A DNA stretch of 64,000 nt from PALSA-693 sp963729695 (GCA_963729695.1 CAVSOT010000004.1:186001-250000); one strand, 5' to 3'; shown: positions 53,828-63,535, counted from the first letter of the stretch. Program-made: numbers and translations. The notes: generated by a model not told the origin, from the sequence alone.

Positions 53828-54481
53828 TCAGCGGGCCCGCTGGGCGAGACCGTCGGGATCGAGCAGACGGATCGCCCCACGGGACATCGTGATCAGCCCG
53901 GCATCCTCGGCGGCCCGCAGCGCCTTGTTGGCACTCGGACGGGTCGTGCCGGCCAGACCGGCCAGATCCTCTTGCGTCAAAGGGACGACCTGCGCCGGTC
54001 CGCCGTCGCCGAACGTGTTGGCTACCTCGAGCAACCTGCGCCAGACCCTCTTGTCGACGGGCACGTACAAGGCGTCGGAGAGGAGGGAAGACAGCCGGCG
54101 TATCTCTTTGGCCATGGCGTCAAGGAGGAAGCGGTCGACGGTGGGGTATTGACCCCTCAGGGTCTGGAGTTGGTCCCGGTGAAGACTGAGCGTTTCCGTA
54201 CTATCCAGAGCCACGACGGTGGCATTGCGTCCTGACTCCGGCGACACCAGCGTCAACTCGCCGAAGTAGTCGCCCGGCCCGAGCACCACGAGGGTGGCGA
54301 TATCCCCCAGCGGGGTGGAGCGGCGCACGGCCACATGTCCCTTGGCGATGAGATGCAGTGAGTCACCCGGGTCACCCTCGTGGAAGACGATCTCGCCCCG
54401 GCGGAAACGCCTGCGCCGGGTCTGGCTGATCACTCGCCGCTGCTCGTCCGGGGTGAGCGAGGTGAACAGCTTCCAGGCCAT
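53828..54481 (-). CDS. Crp/Fnr family transcription regulator
   Basis: A 217-residue regulator. The cyclic-nucleotide-binding-like domain has FRRGEIVFHEGDPGDSLHLI and GPGDYFGELTLVSPESGRNA, with Glu and Ser/Arg close to those that hold cAMP in Crp. The C-terminal helix-turn-helix is in LTQEDLAGLAGTTRPSANKA. No Fe-S Cys cluster is present, so the Fnr oxygen-sensing type is excluded. The effector is unknown. The next gene upstream on the same strand is the small membrane protein at 54615. Confidence 0.92.
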   Translation of the reverse strand: MAWKLFTSLTPDEQRRVISQTRRRRFRRGEIVFHEGDPGDSLHLIAKGHVAVRRSTPLGDIATLVVLGPGDYFGELTLVSPESGRNATVVALDSTETLSLHRDQLQTLRGQYPTVDRFLLDAMAKEIRRLSSLLSDALYVPVDKRVWRRLLEVANTFGDGGPAQVVPLTQEDLAGLAGTTRPSANKALRAAEDAGLITMSRGAIRLLDPDGLAQRAR

Positions 54482-54614
54482 GCACCAGTCTGGCCTGCCC
54501 GAGTCGATCAGGATGCGACGGCCTGTCTTCGGGATAACAGCGACGCCGCCCGAAGGAAGCGAGGAGGCGAGTCCTTCGGGCGGTCATCGAGCCGCGGTGT
54601 CTCCAATACGGTGG

Positions 54615-54899
54615 CTAGCTCATTGCCTTCTGCAACCGGGAGGTGGCCCGCCCACGCAGGGCGACGGCAATCAACAGGCTGACCAGCAGGGCTGCGCCGA
54701 TCGCGATCAGGGCGATCTCCCAGCCAGGCGGGCCGGGGTGTTGCGCCATTGCCGGCGCGCTCCCGGCCTCGTCCGGCGGCAAAAGCCGCATGGCGAATGC
54801 GGATGGAGCCGCGGCGCAGACGGCGACCAGGCTGGCCAGAAGTCCCGCCAAAGAGACGACGAAACGCCGGGCTTTTCTGCGGATGGGGGACTTGCTCAT
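54615..54899 (-). CDS. Small two-segment membrane protein
   Basis: A 94-residue protein. The first hydrophobic stretch (VVSLAGLLASLVAVCAAAPS, followed by AFA) looks like a signal peptide; the second (WEIALIAIGAALLVSLLIAVAL) is a membrane anchor with a basic tail (RGRATSR). ATG 54899 follows GGAGGAG. Family not recognised. It lies 133 bases upstream of the Crp/Fnr gene on the same strand. Confidence 0.65.
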   Translation of the reverse strand: MSKSPIRRKARRFVVSLAGLLASLVAVCAAAPSAFAMRLLPPDEAGSAPAMAQHPGPPGWEIALIAIGAALLVSLLIAVALRGRATSRLQKAMS

Positions 54900-55121
54900 G
54901 ATGTGCTCCTCCTGTAGCGGGCGGGGTGTCGAGTTGATGGACACGGAGATCACTGTGAGCCCTGCTCGCGTCTACGTCTGTCTGTTGCCTGACACTTCCG
55001 GCGTTCGCGCTATGACACAGACGGACGGTGCTCGACAGGAAGCACCGGCCCGGGCTCGACCTGAAGAGCCCCACCCGGGCGCTGGTACCAGCGGCGATCT
55101 ACCTGGCCCAGGCCCGAAGGG

Positions 55122-55878
55122 GTGTCCGTCGATGGATTGGACGTCGAGCAACCACACGTCGAGGCAGATGCCACCTCCATCAGGGAGGTCCAGGCGTTCT
55201 TAATTGCGGACATCCGGGGCTATTCGACGTTTACTACCCAACGTGGAGCAGCCGCGGCGGCCCAACTCGCGACCACCTTCACCGATCTCAGCCGGGACGC
55301 GGTCGCCGCCCGGGGCGGCAGAGTACGGAATGGAGCTGGTCGGCCTGGGATGCTGTAGTCCCGGCTCCATCCTCGGAGTCTGGGACACCGGCTCGGGCCG
55401 GCTGCTTCCGAGCCCGAAAGTCCCCGGGCAGCTGCAATCGATTGCGTTCTCCCCCCTCGCTCCCGTGCTGGGGATCGGTACCGGAAACGGAAAGCTCTAC
55501 CAGTGGAACACTGAAAGCGACATGTTCGTAGGCCGGCCGATCACGGTAGCCGCTCCCAACGTGCTCCAGATCGCCTACTCGCCCGATGGAAAGCTCGTGG
55601 TCGCCAGCTTGCGAGATAGCAGCACGCGACTGATCGACCTGGTATCCGGCCAGCAGCTCGGAAATTCGTTCCCCATACAGGGCGGCGTCTTCACGGCCCC
55701 GATGTTTACGGCCACAGATGACCTGTTGATCCTCTACCTCGGCACAGCGACAGACTGGCCAACCAGCGTGGATGCCTGGGAAAGGTACGCCTGCCAGGTC
55801 GCCGGGCGCGACTTCACCCACGCGGAATGGGAAAACGCCCTACCCAACCGCCCCTACCGGCAGGTCTGCGCACCTTAG
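55122..55878 (+). pseudogene. Class III nucleotide cyclase joined by deletion to a WD40 tail
   Basis: The first 45-70 codons give the start of a class III adenylate/guanylate cyclase domain (FLIADIRGYSTFTTQRGAAA, then TDLSRDAVAARGGRV) and stop at 55358. In another frame the sequence from about 55325 on is the end of a WD40 protein: VWDTGSGRLLPSP, IAFSPLAPVLGIGTGNGKLY and WERYACQVAGRDFTHAEWEN. Actinobacteria have long cyclase-ATPase-WD40 proteins, so an internal deletion of such a gene, junction near 55320, is the simplest reading. Neither the cyclase metal Asp pair nor the ATPase survives. Confidence 0.7.
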
Positions 55879-55907
55879 GTGTTGTCGGACTGTTGGCTGC
55901 CGAATGG

Positions 55908-57263
55908 TTAGCGGGCGCCGGGGAGCACCGTTCGAGAGAAGAGGTCTTCGGCCAGGCGGTCGGTATCGACATCCTCGAAGGACCGCTCGTAGCCCGCCCG
56001 CTGCTCAAAGTTTGCGATCAACGCCGGGTCGACCCGACCGTTGTCGCCCAGGATGTCCTCTGGTCGGGGCCCGATACGTTCGGCGATGCGGGTGAGGGCG
56101 GCCCCATCGAGCGAGTAGCAGCGGACGGCGTTCTCACCCAGGATGGACCGTACCTCGTTTTCCGGCACGCCCTGAAGTGCATCCCGTAGCCAGTCGAAGG
56201 TATTTGGCCAAGTGCCTTCCGAGTGGGGATAGTCGCGTCCAAACATCAGTTTGTGGATGCCAATTTGATGACGGAGCCGTACTTCGGATCGCTTGATCGA
56301 GGACACTCCGGCCCAGCAGTTTGACTCCCAGTAATAGCTCGGAGGCTGAGCAAGTGGCGTGTCGCCGCTTTCGAAGCGGGCATCGAGGAAGGCGAGGGTG
56401 GCGGGTACCCAGTCGGCCCTGACCTCCGTGAAGGCGAGGGTGAGGCTGGGATATCGATCGAATATTCCTCCGACCATCAATTGCCAAAGCACCTGCTGAG
56501 GCACGGTGCTGGGTGCGAACGGCGAGTCGGGAACAAGACCGGCTTTCCAGACCGACTGGAGCTGCTCCGGTGTGGCGCCGTCGCCGGCAAAGGCCCGGAC
56601 CTGGTCGACGAAGGGCAGTAGCTCTCCCTGAGGCCGTCCGTGCCCCGCGTGGACCATAAGCACCAGGCCAAGTTCTGTACACGTCATCCAGAAAGGTTCG
56701 TAGTAGTCGTCGTACAGTGCCGGTAAGGTCGGGTCGGCCAGGATCCCGGGCACGTACACGGCTCGAAACCCATTGGCAGCCAACCAACGGAGGTCCTTGG
56801 TTGTCTGGTCCATGTCCAGGCAGGGACCCGGATGGGCGGTCCCGAAGATCCGTCCCCTCGAAGCCGCCATCAGCTCGGCCGCCCATCGGTGATACATCCG
56901 GCTGCCCGCCAAGCGGACCTCGGGTGGGTAGACGTTGTTGCCAGCATGGAAGAACGGAGGAGTCGCGGCGTTGGTGGAGTCCAGCAGGATCTCTGCGGCA
57001 ATGCCCTCCCGATCCATCTGGCCCAAGCGGCTGTCGATATCCCATCCGAGGTGGGCACCCTGTTCGAAGAGATGGTCCTTGTCGATGAGGTCGAGTTGCT
57101 CCTGAGTGGGCCGTAGGAAGGCTATTTTTGGGTCTCTCTCTTCGGTCTCCGCCTGGTACTGCTGGAGCCAGGGCCGGAACTCGGGGTCCAGGTATTCCGC
57201 CACAGCCGCTGGTGGCGGAGTTCCGTGGGCGTCGGCGGACACCACCAGGAAGCGATCAGTCAC
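55908..57263 (-). CDS. Amidohydrolase family protein (Amidohydro_2-like)
   Basis: A 451-residue metal-dependent hydrolase. D-x-H is in VVSADAHGTPPPA, a central His in LVLMVHAGHGRPQGE, an acidic residue in FTEVRADWVP and the late Asp in MFGRDYPHSEGTWP. The family closing helix (ILGENAVRCYSLD) is followed by about 60 extra residues. It resembles the genes at 1-1258 and 19769 in fold only. GTG 57263 follows AAAGGAGGAGG. It converges with the WD40 remnant. Confidence 0.9.
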   Translation of the reverse strand: MTDRFLVVSADAHGTPPPAAVAEYLDPEFRPWLQQYQAETEERDPKIAFLRPTQEQLDLIDKDHLFEQGAHLGWDIDSRLGQMDREGIAAEILLDSTNAATPPFFHAGNNVYPPEVRLAGSRMYHRWAAELMAASRGRIFGTAHPGPCLDMDQTTKDLRWLAANGFRAVYVPGILADPTLPALYDDYYEPFWMTCTELGLVLMVHAGHGRPQGELLPFVDQVRAFAGDGATPEQLQSVWKAGLVPDSPFAPSTVPQQVLWQLMVGGIFDRYPSLTLAFTEVRADWVPATLAFLDARFESGDTPLAQPPSYYWESNCWAGVSSIKRSEVRLRHQIGIHKLMFGRDYPHSEGTWPNTFDWLRDALQGVPENEVRSILGENAVRCYSLDGAALTRIAERIGPRPEDILGDNGRVDPALIANFEQRAGYERSFEDVDTDRLAEDLFSRTVLPGAR

Positions 57264-57474
57264 TTCGGTCCTCCTCCTTTGCGAGCGACGGGTTCAGCTC
57301 CAATTATTAATCCTTGGGTCGGTCGGATCGTTCGACAGCAAATCCCGAGGCTGTGGGGCAGACCCTAGGCCTCGGGGGAGTCAATAGGGGTCGTGACCGG
57401 CTTCATCGCGGTCGGCGCCGGGCGCTATGGGTGCCTGGCGTTGGCGGCCGACTGTACCCCTTGGGCCGGAACAC

Positions 57475-58386
57475 CTATGCTCGCGTATCTGGCCTGTGGC
57501 CAGGATCCCCCCGCCTATGAGACCTCAACGTCCTCTGAACATCGCGCGCGGCCTGGTCCGGCCGGAGGGTGGCAAAAATGTCATCGAGGCGGGCCCCAAC
57601 CGGTCGTCGCCCACGTTCGACGAACCACTCGTAACCAAAGACCCTCCGGTAGAGAAAAGAGGGCAGTTTCAAAAACGCGCTCAGGGTGCGGGTACCGCTG
57701 TCCGCGGTGGCCTGAGTGGCATGCGCCGCCATCGCCGCCCGCTTCTGCGCCCAATAGCGGCGGACGTCCACCCGGTGGGTGATCAGCTCAGAGGGTGTGT
57801 AGCTGTTCGCGAAGCGGGCTGGATCCCAGCTCGAGGGGGCGACCCGGAGGGCACGCAGCACTTGGAGGCCCCGGAGCAGGGCCCGCCGATCGACGGTTGC
57901 TTCCAGGACGACGGGTGTTCCGGCCAGGTGCGCGGCGCGGACGCCGACGCGGTGGACCTGCCGGTGGTCGGGGTGGCCGTACCCGCCTGCGGCGTCGTAG
58001 ACCGTGAGCACATCAGCACTCGCTTCGCTCAGGATCGCGGCCAGTCGCTCGGCGGCGGCGTCGACGTTCACGTGGGCAAATGCCCGGCCCTGTCGTCCCG
58101 CTCGCCCGTCGAGACCAGAATCGTCGTAGCCGAGCAGGTGCACCTGGTGGCAGCCCAGTGCGGCTGCGGAGTGCTCCAGCTCGGCGGTCCGGCGGGCGGC
58201 CAGGCCCTGGTCGCCCACGAAGGAGGTGGCCGCCAATCCGGCTTCTCCGGCCGTGGCCACGACGAGGATGACGCGATGACCTTCGGCGGCCGCCCGAGCG
58301 AGGGTGCCGGCCGTGAACAGGGCCTCGTCGTCGGGATGGGCGTGGAAGGACACGACTGTGTAGCCCACCGTGCCATCGTGCCGCAT
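57475..58386 (-). CDS. PIG-L/LmbE family N-acetylglucosaminyl-type deacetylase
   Basis: A 303-residue zinc deacetylase. Metal-ligand motif AHPDDEALF (H-x-D-D) near the N-terminus and YGHPDHRQVHRVG later. Related actinobacterial enzymes deacetylate GlcNAc-Ins in mycothiol biosynthesis or amide conjugates in mycothiol detoxification; which applies is not shown. ATG 58386 starts MRHDGTVGYTVV. It is divergent from the glycosyltransferase at 58404 with 17 bases between starts, so the two may act on the same glycoconjugate. Confidence 0.9.
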   Translation of the reverse strand: MRHDGTVGYTVVSFHAHPDDEALFTAGTLARAAAEGHRVILVVATAGEAGLAATSFVGDQGLAARRTAELEHSAAALGCHQVHLLGYDDSGLDGRAGRQGRAFAHVNVDAAAERLAAILSEASADVLTVYDAAGGYGHPDHRQVHRVGVRAAHLAGTPVVLEATVDRRALLRGLQVLRALRVAPSSWDPARFANSYTPSELITHRVDVRRYWAQKRAAMAAHATQATADSGTRTLSAFLKLPSFLYRRVFGYEWFVERGRRPVGARLDDIFATLRPDQAARDVQRTLRSHRRGDPGHRPDTRA

Positions 58387-58403
58387 GACGGGCGCGGCCC
58401 GCG

Positions 58404-59576
58404 TTGAGGATCGCACACGTCAGCGATTGCTACCTGCCGCGAGTGGGCGGGATCGAGATGCACGTGCGTGACCTTGCGGAGCGCCAAGCCGGCGCCGGCC
58501 ACGACGTGACGATCCTCACCACCACCGGGGCTGGAACCGACGCGCCTGCCTTGGGGTGGCCGTCCGTGGTCCGCCCGGGCCCACACAGGCGAGGGGACCG
58601 GTCCGGAGTCATCCAGTACCGGCGATCCCTGACGGGCCCGCCGGCGATCCGCGAAGGCGTGTTCGACGTCGTACACGTGCACGCCTCTGCGTTTTCCCCG
58701 CTCGCGTTCGTGTCCGCCTACGACTCGTGCCGCCGGGGCATTCCGACCGCCGCCACGCTCCACTCGCTGTGGGCTAAAGCAGCACCGCTCTTTCGGGCGG
58801 CCGACCGCTTGACCGGTTGGGGCGACTGGCCGGTGGCCTGGTCGGCGGTCAGCGATGCAGCTGCCCAGCCGTTGCGCCGGCTGATGTCGGGGCGCGCCGA
58901 GGTGGCCATCGTGCCAAACGGGATCGACGCGAACCGCTGGGCGAGTATCCACGCCCCGAGCCGGTCTGCGGAGCTCCGGCTCGTCTCGGTGATGCGCCTC
59001 GCAGCCCGCAAGCGGCCGCTCCAACTCCTTCGGGTGGTACGGGACGTTCGTCGCCGGCTGCCCGATTCGGTGCCCATAAGGGTCGACATCGTCGGCGACG
59101 GCCCCGAACGTAGCCGCCTCGAGCGGTACCTGTGTCGGCACGGCATGCGAGAGTGGGTGCGGTTGCACGGAAACCTGTCTCGCCCCGAGATCCGAGCCGT
59201 CTACCGACAGTCGGATATCTTCGTGTCCGCGGCGACGCTGGAGTCGTTCGGGATTGCCGCCCTCGAGGCTCGCTGCGCCGGTCTGCCCGTCGTGGCTCGC
59301 AGCGGGACGGGCATCCAGGACTTTGTGACCCACGATCGTGATGGCCTTCTTCTCCCCTCCGACCGCGAGATGGCCGCCGCCCTTGCGGATCTCGCCATCT
59401 CACCCAGCGCGCGGCTACGGCTGCAGCGCCGCTGCGGCCCAACGCCGCCGGGTGTGACCTGGAACGAGGTGCTCGCCAGCTGTGAGGTCCTCTATCGGAC
59501 GGCGAGCCTGCTCCAGAACCCCCCGCTGCCAGTGTTGTATCCGGCGCGCTCGAAGCCACTGGAGGTTTCGTTGTGA
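58404..59576 (+). CDS. Family-4 glycosyltransferase
   Basis: A 390-residue GT-B protein of the GT4 family. The N-terminal motif is HVSDCYLPRVGGIEMHV; the nucleotide-sugar site is in IVGDGPERSRLE and the E-x7-E motif in ESFGIAALE. A TTG start is required because the first conserved strand begins at its third codon. Donor and acceptor are unknown; similarity to mycothiol MshA or phosphatidylinositol mannosyltransferases is generic. Its stop overlaps the next start (GTGA), so it is co-transcribed with the transporter. Confidence 0.9.
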   Translation: MRIAHVSDCYLPRVGGIEMHVRDLAERQAGAGHDVTILTTTGAGTDAPALGWPSVVRPGPHRRGDRSGVIQYRRSLTGPPAIREGVFDVVHVHASAFSPLAFVSAYDSCRRGIPTAATLHSLWAKAAPLFRAADRLTGWGDWPVAWSAVSDAAAQPLRRLMSGRAEVAIVPNGIDANRWASIHAPSRSAELRLVSVMRLAARKRPLQLLRVVRDVRRRLPDSVPIRVDIVGDGPERSRLERYLCRHGMREWVRLHGNLSRPEIRAVYRQSDIFVSAATLESFGIAALEARCAGLPVVARSGTGIQDFVTHDRDGLLLPSDREMAAALADLAISPSARLRLQRRCGPTPPGVTWNEVLASCEVLYRTASLLQNPPLPVLYPARSKPLEVSL

Positions 59577-60430
59577 GCGAACTCACCATCGCGCTCATCG
59601 CCATCGCGTCCGCCGCCGCCGCCGCCACCTCGAGCGTCCTGCAGCATCGCAGCGCTGGCAAAACGCCCCACGCGGCCAGGCACCGTCAGATCAGTCACCT
59701 GCTCACCAGGCCGGCCTGGCTCGCCGGCCTCGTCGCCGGCGGGGCTGGGCTGGTGCTCCACGCCGTCGCCCTCTCCGGCGGAGGACTCGCGCTCGTCCAA
59801 CCCCTGCTCATTTCGGGCATCCTGTTCGCCTTACCCCTTAGTGCGCTCCTCGAACGCCGTCGCCCCCCGATTGTCGAGTGGCTGTGGGCCGCGCTGCTTG
59901 TCGCCGGCGTGGCCACCTTCCTCCTCGCCGCCCACCCAACTCGCGGGTGGGTGACCGTTGACGCCGACGTGCTCGCCTGGACGTCGGTCGGTTGCGCCGG
60001 GATCGTCTGCATCACGGCCCTTGTGGGGCTTCGGTGGCTCCGCCGACGTCGGGCGCTCGTCCTCGGCATAGCGGCCGGGATCGGATACGGGATGACCGCG
60101 GCGCTACTAAAGCAGACGATCGTCGTCGCCCGCCTCGGCGTCGTTCCCGCCCTTACCGACTGGCCGCTCTACGTGTTCCTGCTGTTCGGGGCGGCGTCGA
60201 TAGCCCTCACCCAGTTGGCGTACCGCTCGGGGCCGCTATCGCGCTCGCTGCCCGCCCTGACGTTCCTCGATCCGGCGTCGTCCATCGTGATCGGCGCCGC
60301 CGCCTTCCACGAACTGCTCGCCGACAGCCCGTCTGCAGTAGCCCTCCAGGTCGTGGGGCTGGTCCTCACCGTCGCCGCCGGCGTCCAGTTGGCCCGCCAC
60401 AACAATGGCGCTCGCCCAGCCGTCGCCTGA
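59573..60430 (+). CDS. DMT-superfamily membrane transporter
   Basis: A 285-residue protein with about nine to ten membrane segments (for example LTIALIAIASAAAAATSSVL, then WLAGLVAGGAGLVLHAVALS and LVQPLLISGILFALPLSALL), the pattern of NIPA/EamA-like drug/metabolite transporters. The substrate is not predictable. GTG 59573 follows GGAGG and overlaps the glycosyltransferase stop by four bases, which suggests export of its product or of a precursor (inference). Confidence 0.87.
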   Translation: MSELTIALIAIASAAAAATSSVLQHRSAGKTPHAARHRQISHLLTRPAWLAGLVAGGAGLVLHAVALSGGGLALVQPLLISGILFALPLSALLERRRPPIVEWLWAALLVAGVATFLLAAHPTRGWVTVDADVLAWTSVGCAGIVCITALVGLRWLRRRRALVLGIAAGIGYGMTAALLKQTIVVARLGVVPALTDWPLYVFLLFGAASIALTQLAYRSGPLSRSLPALTFLDPASSIVIGAAAFHELLADSPSAVALQVVGLVLTVAAGVQLARHNNGARPAVA

Positions 60431-60563
60431 GTGTCTCTGAAAGGCCTCTCTCGAGCGCTTGTCCCCGGGCCCGTAGCTCTTGCCCGGCCGCCCTCGAGGA
60501 GCCTGGCCACTCGATGATCGATCAGACTGATGGCACACATCGATACGTGGAGGGATAGCGGCC

Positions 60564-61493
60564 ATGACAGGTACTGACGTCGTTGACGTCGTTGACGTCG
60601 TTGACTCGTTCCGGCACCGTCTTGGGCCGGTGGGGGTGTGTCTGCCGTCGCTGGGGCCAGCCTCGGCAGACGCCGAGCGATCCGCCGCCCGCTACATAGA
60701 GGAGCTCGGCTACGGCTCGATCTGGGCTGGTGAGGCGATTGGCGGCAAAGAAGCCTTCGCTCATCAAAGCCTGCTCCTGGCGGCGACGGATCGCATCGTC
60801 ACTGGCACCGGTATCGCCAACGTGTGGGCCCGACACCCGGCGACCATGGTGGGTGGGGCGATGACGCTCGGCTCGGCGTACCCAGGTAGGTTCGTGCTCG
60901 GTGTCGGGATTAGTCACGCGCCGATGGTGGAGCGAAGCGGGCAGGTCTACCAAAGTCCCTTGGCCCGAATGTCGGACTATCTCGACGGCATGGACGCAGC
61001 GGCGAAGGATGCGCCGCAGGCGGAGGTCGCCGTGCCTCGAGTCCTGGCCGCGCTCGGCCCCAAGATGCTGGGCCTGGCCCGGGAGCGGGGCGATGGTGCC
61101 TATCCGTACTTCGTGCCCACTTCCTACACACCCATCGCACGGCGGGTCCTCGGCGCAGGAAAGCTGCTGGTCGTCGCCCAAGCGGTGGTCCTGGCCTCGG
61201 GGCCGTCTGCGGCCCGCCTCGAAGCCAGGGAGTACATGGCCAGGTATCTCCAGCTGCCAAACTATTCGAACAACCTGAAGCGCCTCGGCTACGGCGACGA
61301 CGATCTCTCCGGGGGAGGGAGTCAGCGGCTGGTCGACGCCATCGTGGCGTGGGAGGACGAGCAAGCCGTTGGGCGCCGGGTCCGCGAACACCTCGACAGT
61401 GGCGCTGATCACGTCATCTTGCAGCCGCTAGGCGACCTGTCGAGCGCTCTGCGGCAGCTGACGTCTCTGGTGCCAACCGTCCTCGCTTCCTAA
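60564..61493 (+). CDS. LLM-class F420-dependent oxidoreductase
   Basis: A 309-residue luciferase-like protein of another subgroup: VGVCLPSLGPASADAERS, YGSIWAGEAIGGKEA, VTGTGIANVWARHPATM and FVLGVGISHAPMVE. The N-terminus carries a short DVVDVVDVVD repeat from a 9-bp DNA repeat (60579-60604). A predicted F420 enzyme; reaction unknown. ATG 60564 follows GGAGGG. It is the fourth LLM-type gene in the window. Confidence 0.9.
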   Translation: MTGTDVVDVVDVVDSFRHRLGPVGVCLPSLGPASADAERSAARYIEELGYGSIWAGEAIGGKEAFAHQSLLLAATDRIVTGTGIANVWARHPATMVGGAMTLGSAYPGRFVLGVGISHAPMVERSGQVYQSPLARMSDYLDGMDAAAKDAPQAEVAVPRVLAALGPKMLGLARERGDGAYPYFVPTSYTPIARRVLGAGKLLVVAQAVVLASGPSAARLEAREYMARYLQLPNYSNNLKRLGYGDDDLSGGGSQRLVDAIVAWEDEQAVGRRVREHLDSGADHVILQPLGDLSSALRQLTSLVPTVLAS

Positions 61494-61562
61494 GACGTCA
61501 CCGACGGTCTGGGCCTCCGCGGCACGATCCATCCCTGTTGCCCCCCGCTTGCTCCTTGGGAG

Positions 61563-61772
61563 CTAGGAGGAAGTCGAGTTTTCCGATGCGCTCGCCCGCC
61601 GTTTGCGGTGATGCCGGACGTCAAGAGCCACCAACCCGCCGGCGATGAGACCCAAAATGAAGCCTCCGGTGCCCCATTCCAATCGAAGCCGGATCGAATG
61701 AACGAGCAGGATGATGACGACGGCAACGCCGATCAGGGCCAGGACGAAGGCATGCGAGCGGAAACGTTTCAT
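61563..61772 (-). CDS. Small two-helix membrane protein
   Basis: A 69-residue protein with membrane segments AFVLALIGVAVVIILLVHSI and TGGFILGLIAGGLVALDV and a basic tail (RHHRKRR). ATG 61772 has a very good site (GGAGGAGAG). Small LapA/DUF1049-like or assembly-factor roles are possible; none is established. Confidence 0.65.
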   Translation of the reverse strand: MKRFRSHAFVLALIGVAVVIILLVHSIRLRLEWGTGGFILGLIAGGLVALDVRHHRKRRASASENSTSS

Positions 61773-62018
61773 GAACTCTCCTCCGTCGACCGGTCTCCAA
61801 AAGGGGGTGAGTGCCCTTCGCTGCGCAATCGGATGACCCCTGACAATCTACCTGGAGAGCGGGTAGGGCTCGGGACGCCCGCCTTGCCCAGCAAGATTCG
61901 CGCCAACTAACTTAACGTCGTTCACCTGCGTCGGGCGTCCGTCTCCGGTGCAAGTGCGTCCGGCTTTTCCACCCTTGTTGCCGAATTACCTGACAGGAAC
62001 CAATACATTTCCGCCGCG

Positions 62019-62381
62019 GTGACCGCTGGTCTTTTGGCGCTCGGAGGACTCCTCGGCTACCTGGTGGTCTGGCCGCGTTCACGGCGGGTGGAATCCGAGC
62101 GCGACACAAACCAACGACGTGACCGACAGTTCGGAGTCGCCTACGGCTATCTGGTCGCAGCCCTGTCGGGGGTCTTGCTGCTGGTCTTCGTCCCGCTGGC
62201 GGTGGACGGCGTGTTCAGGGCTATCGCGCCCGGTGTGAACAACACGTCGGGCCACGCTGACGGGATCAGGTTGTTTGTTACCTTCGCCGTGCTGTCGGCC
62301 ATGACCGCAGTCGGACTGATCTACCACCTGCGCTTCGCAAACCAACGGCGAGAACCTCCGCAGCCCGCCTCCGATGCGTAG
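62019..62381 (+). CDS. Hypothetical membrane protein
   Basis: A 120-residue protein with three predicted membrane segments (LLALGGLLGYLVVWP, AYGYLVAALSGVLLLVFVPL and FVTFAVLSAMTAVGLIYHL), separated by a charged loop (RRVESERDTNQRRDRQ). GTG start. No family recognised. It stands alone between the small protein at 61563 and the gene at 62511. Confidence 0.6.
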   Translation: MTAGLLALGGLLGYLVVWPRSRRVESERDTNQRRDRQFGVAYGYLVAALSGVLLLVFVPLAVDGVFRAIAPGVNNTSGHADGIRLFVTFAVLSAMTAVGLIYHLRFANQRREPPQPASDA

Positions 62382-62510
62382 TCCAGGGTTCCTCCTGCCT
62401 CTACCAGGGCCAGCTACAAAATGTGATCCCGCCAGGTCTGGTCGATCGCTCAACCGTAAGTCACATGACACGGGCCGGGTCGGTCGGTAATCCTTGGTGC
62501 CGATGCTCCG

Positions 62511-63476
62511 ATGCGACAGCCGAACACCCGAATGAGTCAGTCGGGCTCCCGCAAGGCTATCGAGCGGGTTTGGGCTGACGTGCTCGCCGATCCGCGGACT
62601 GCGCTGGAAGTGGGCCTCGACCCGAGCGACCTACATACCCTGCTGCTCGACCTGGTCAGGACCAGGGCATCGGAGGTATCCCCCGCACGGCTCATGCGAC
62701 GCTGGCAGGACGACCGCTACGTGCGGCCCTCATCAAGCGACCCCCGACGCGTGTGGCGAACCGAGACCCGTCTGTGGGATCTGCTCCCAGAGCCGTTTGA
62801 AGGCATCGACCTCTCCCCGGTTGCGCCTCTTGGAACCTGCTCGGCCGTCGCGCCTGTCGACCAAAATCGGGTCATCTCCACCACCCGAGGCAGCGAGGTC
62901 ATCAGCGATCCAACCAACGTTCTGGCCCTGCAAGCGGCGCTTCAGCGGAAACAGAACCCGACCCATCCGGTCCACCTGGCCGCCTGCCATCGAGTCGTCC
63001 GGGCCCAGCCAGTCCAAGGGGAGGGCCTGTTCCAACACTTCCGTATCTTCGCCCTGGTCTCCAGCGGACGCGACCGAGGTTCGGGTTCGACGGAAGCCAC
63101 CATGCTCATCGATCACTTGGGGTATTTGATCCACGCCGTCACCGCCATCGCGCCTGGTATTGACGTACGCGCCGAGTTCACCTCATTCGACTCCGCCGTG
63201 CTCCGTGAGCGGTTTCATGACACTGTCGTTGATGCCCTCCAGCCCCTGCCGGAGAGGGTCACAATAAGCGAGGACCGGACCAGAGAGCGGGCCCGGGGCT
63301 ATTACGGGCCCGCCGCGATTCGAATCAGCGTGGGCGAGAACCCCACGACCGGAGAAATCGGCGACGGTGGCTTCACCAACTGGACCAGCCAGCTCATGAC
63401 CGACAGCAAAGAACGCTGCCTCATCTCCTGCATCGCTACCGAACGCCTCGCCGCACTGGACGATGGTCACCACTGA
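62511..63476 (+). CDS. Hypothetical protein, not recognised
   Basis: A 321-residue protein that looks well conserved by codon bias: RVWRTETRLWDLLPEPFEG, VAPLGTCSAVAPVDQNRVIS, TTRGSEVISDPTNVLALQAA and HFRIFALVSSGRDRGSG are strand/loop alternations with conserved Arg and Asp. The charged-to-polar patterns faintly recall class II synthetase-type folds, but I cannot support that. ATG 62511 or ATG 62532. No operon partner is visible. Confidence 0.65.
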   Translation: MRQPNTRMSQSGSRKAIERVWADVLADPRTALEVGLDPSDLHTLLLDLVRTRASEVSPARLMRRWQDDRYVRPSSSDPRRVWRTETRLWDLLPEPFEGIDLSPVAPLGTCSAVAPVDQNRVISTTRGSEVISDPTNVLALQAALQRKQNPTHPVHLAACHRVVRAQPVQGEGLFQHFRIFALVSSGRDRGSGSTEATMLIDHLGYLIHAVTAIAPGIDVRAEFTSFDSAVLRERFHDTVVDALQPLPERVTISEDRTRERARGYYGPAAIRISVGENPTTGEIGDGGFTNWTSQLMTDSKERCLISCIATERLAALDDGHH

Positions 63477-63535
63477 TCAGCCGGCGTCCGATATTGGGTT
63501 GACTTTCCCCCTGGGGAAAGGCGCACAGTGAGGTC

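Noticed and set aside
60579..60604. 9-bp GACGTCGTT repeat as a regulatory repeat
   Set aside because: It lies within the first codons of the F420-type gene and simply encodes DVVDVVDVVD.
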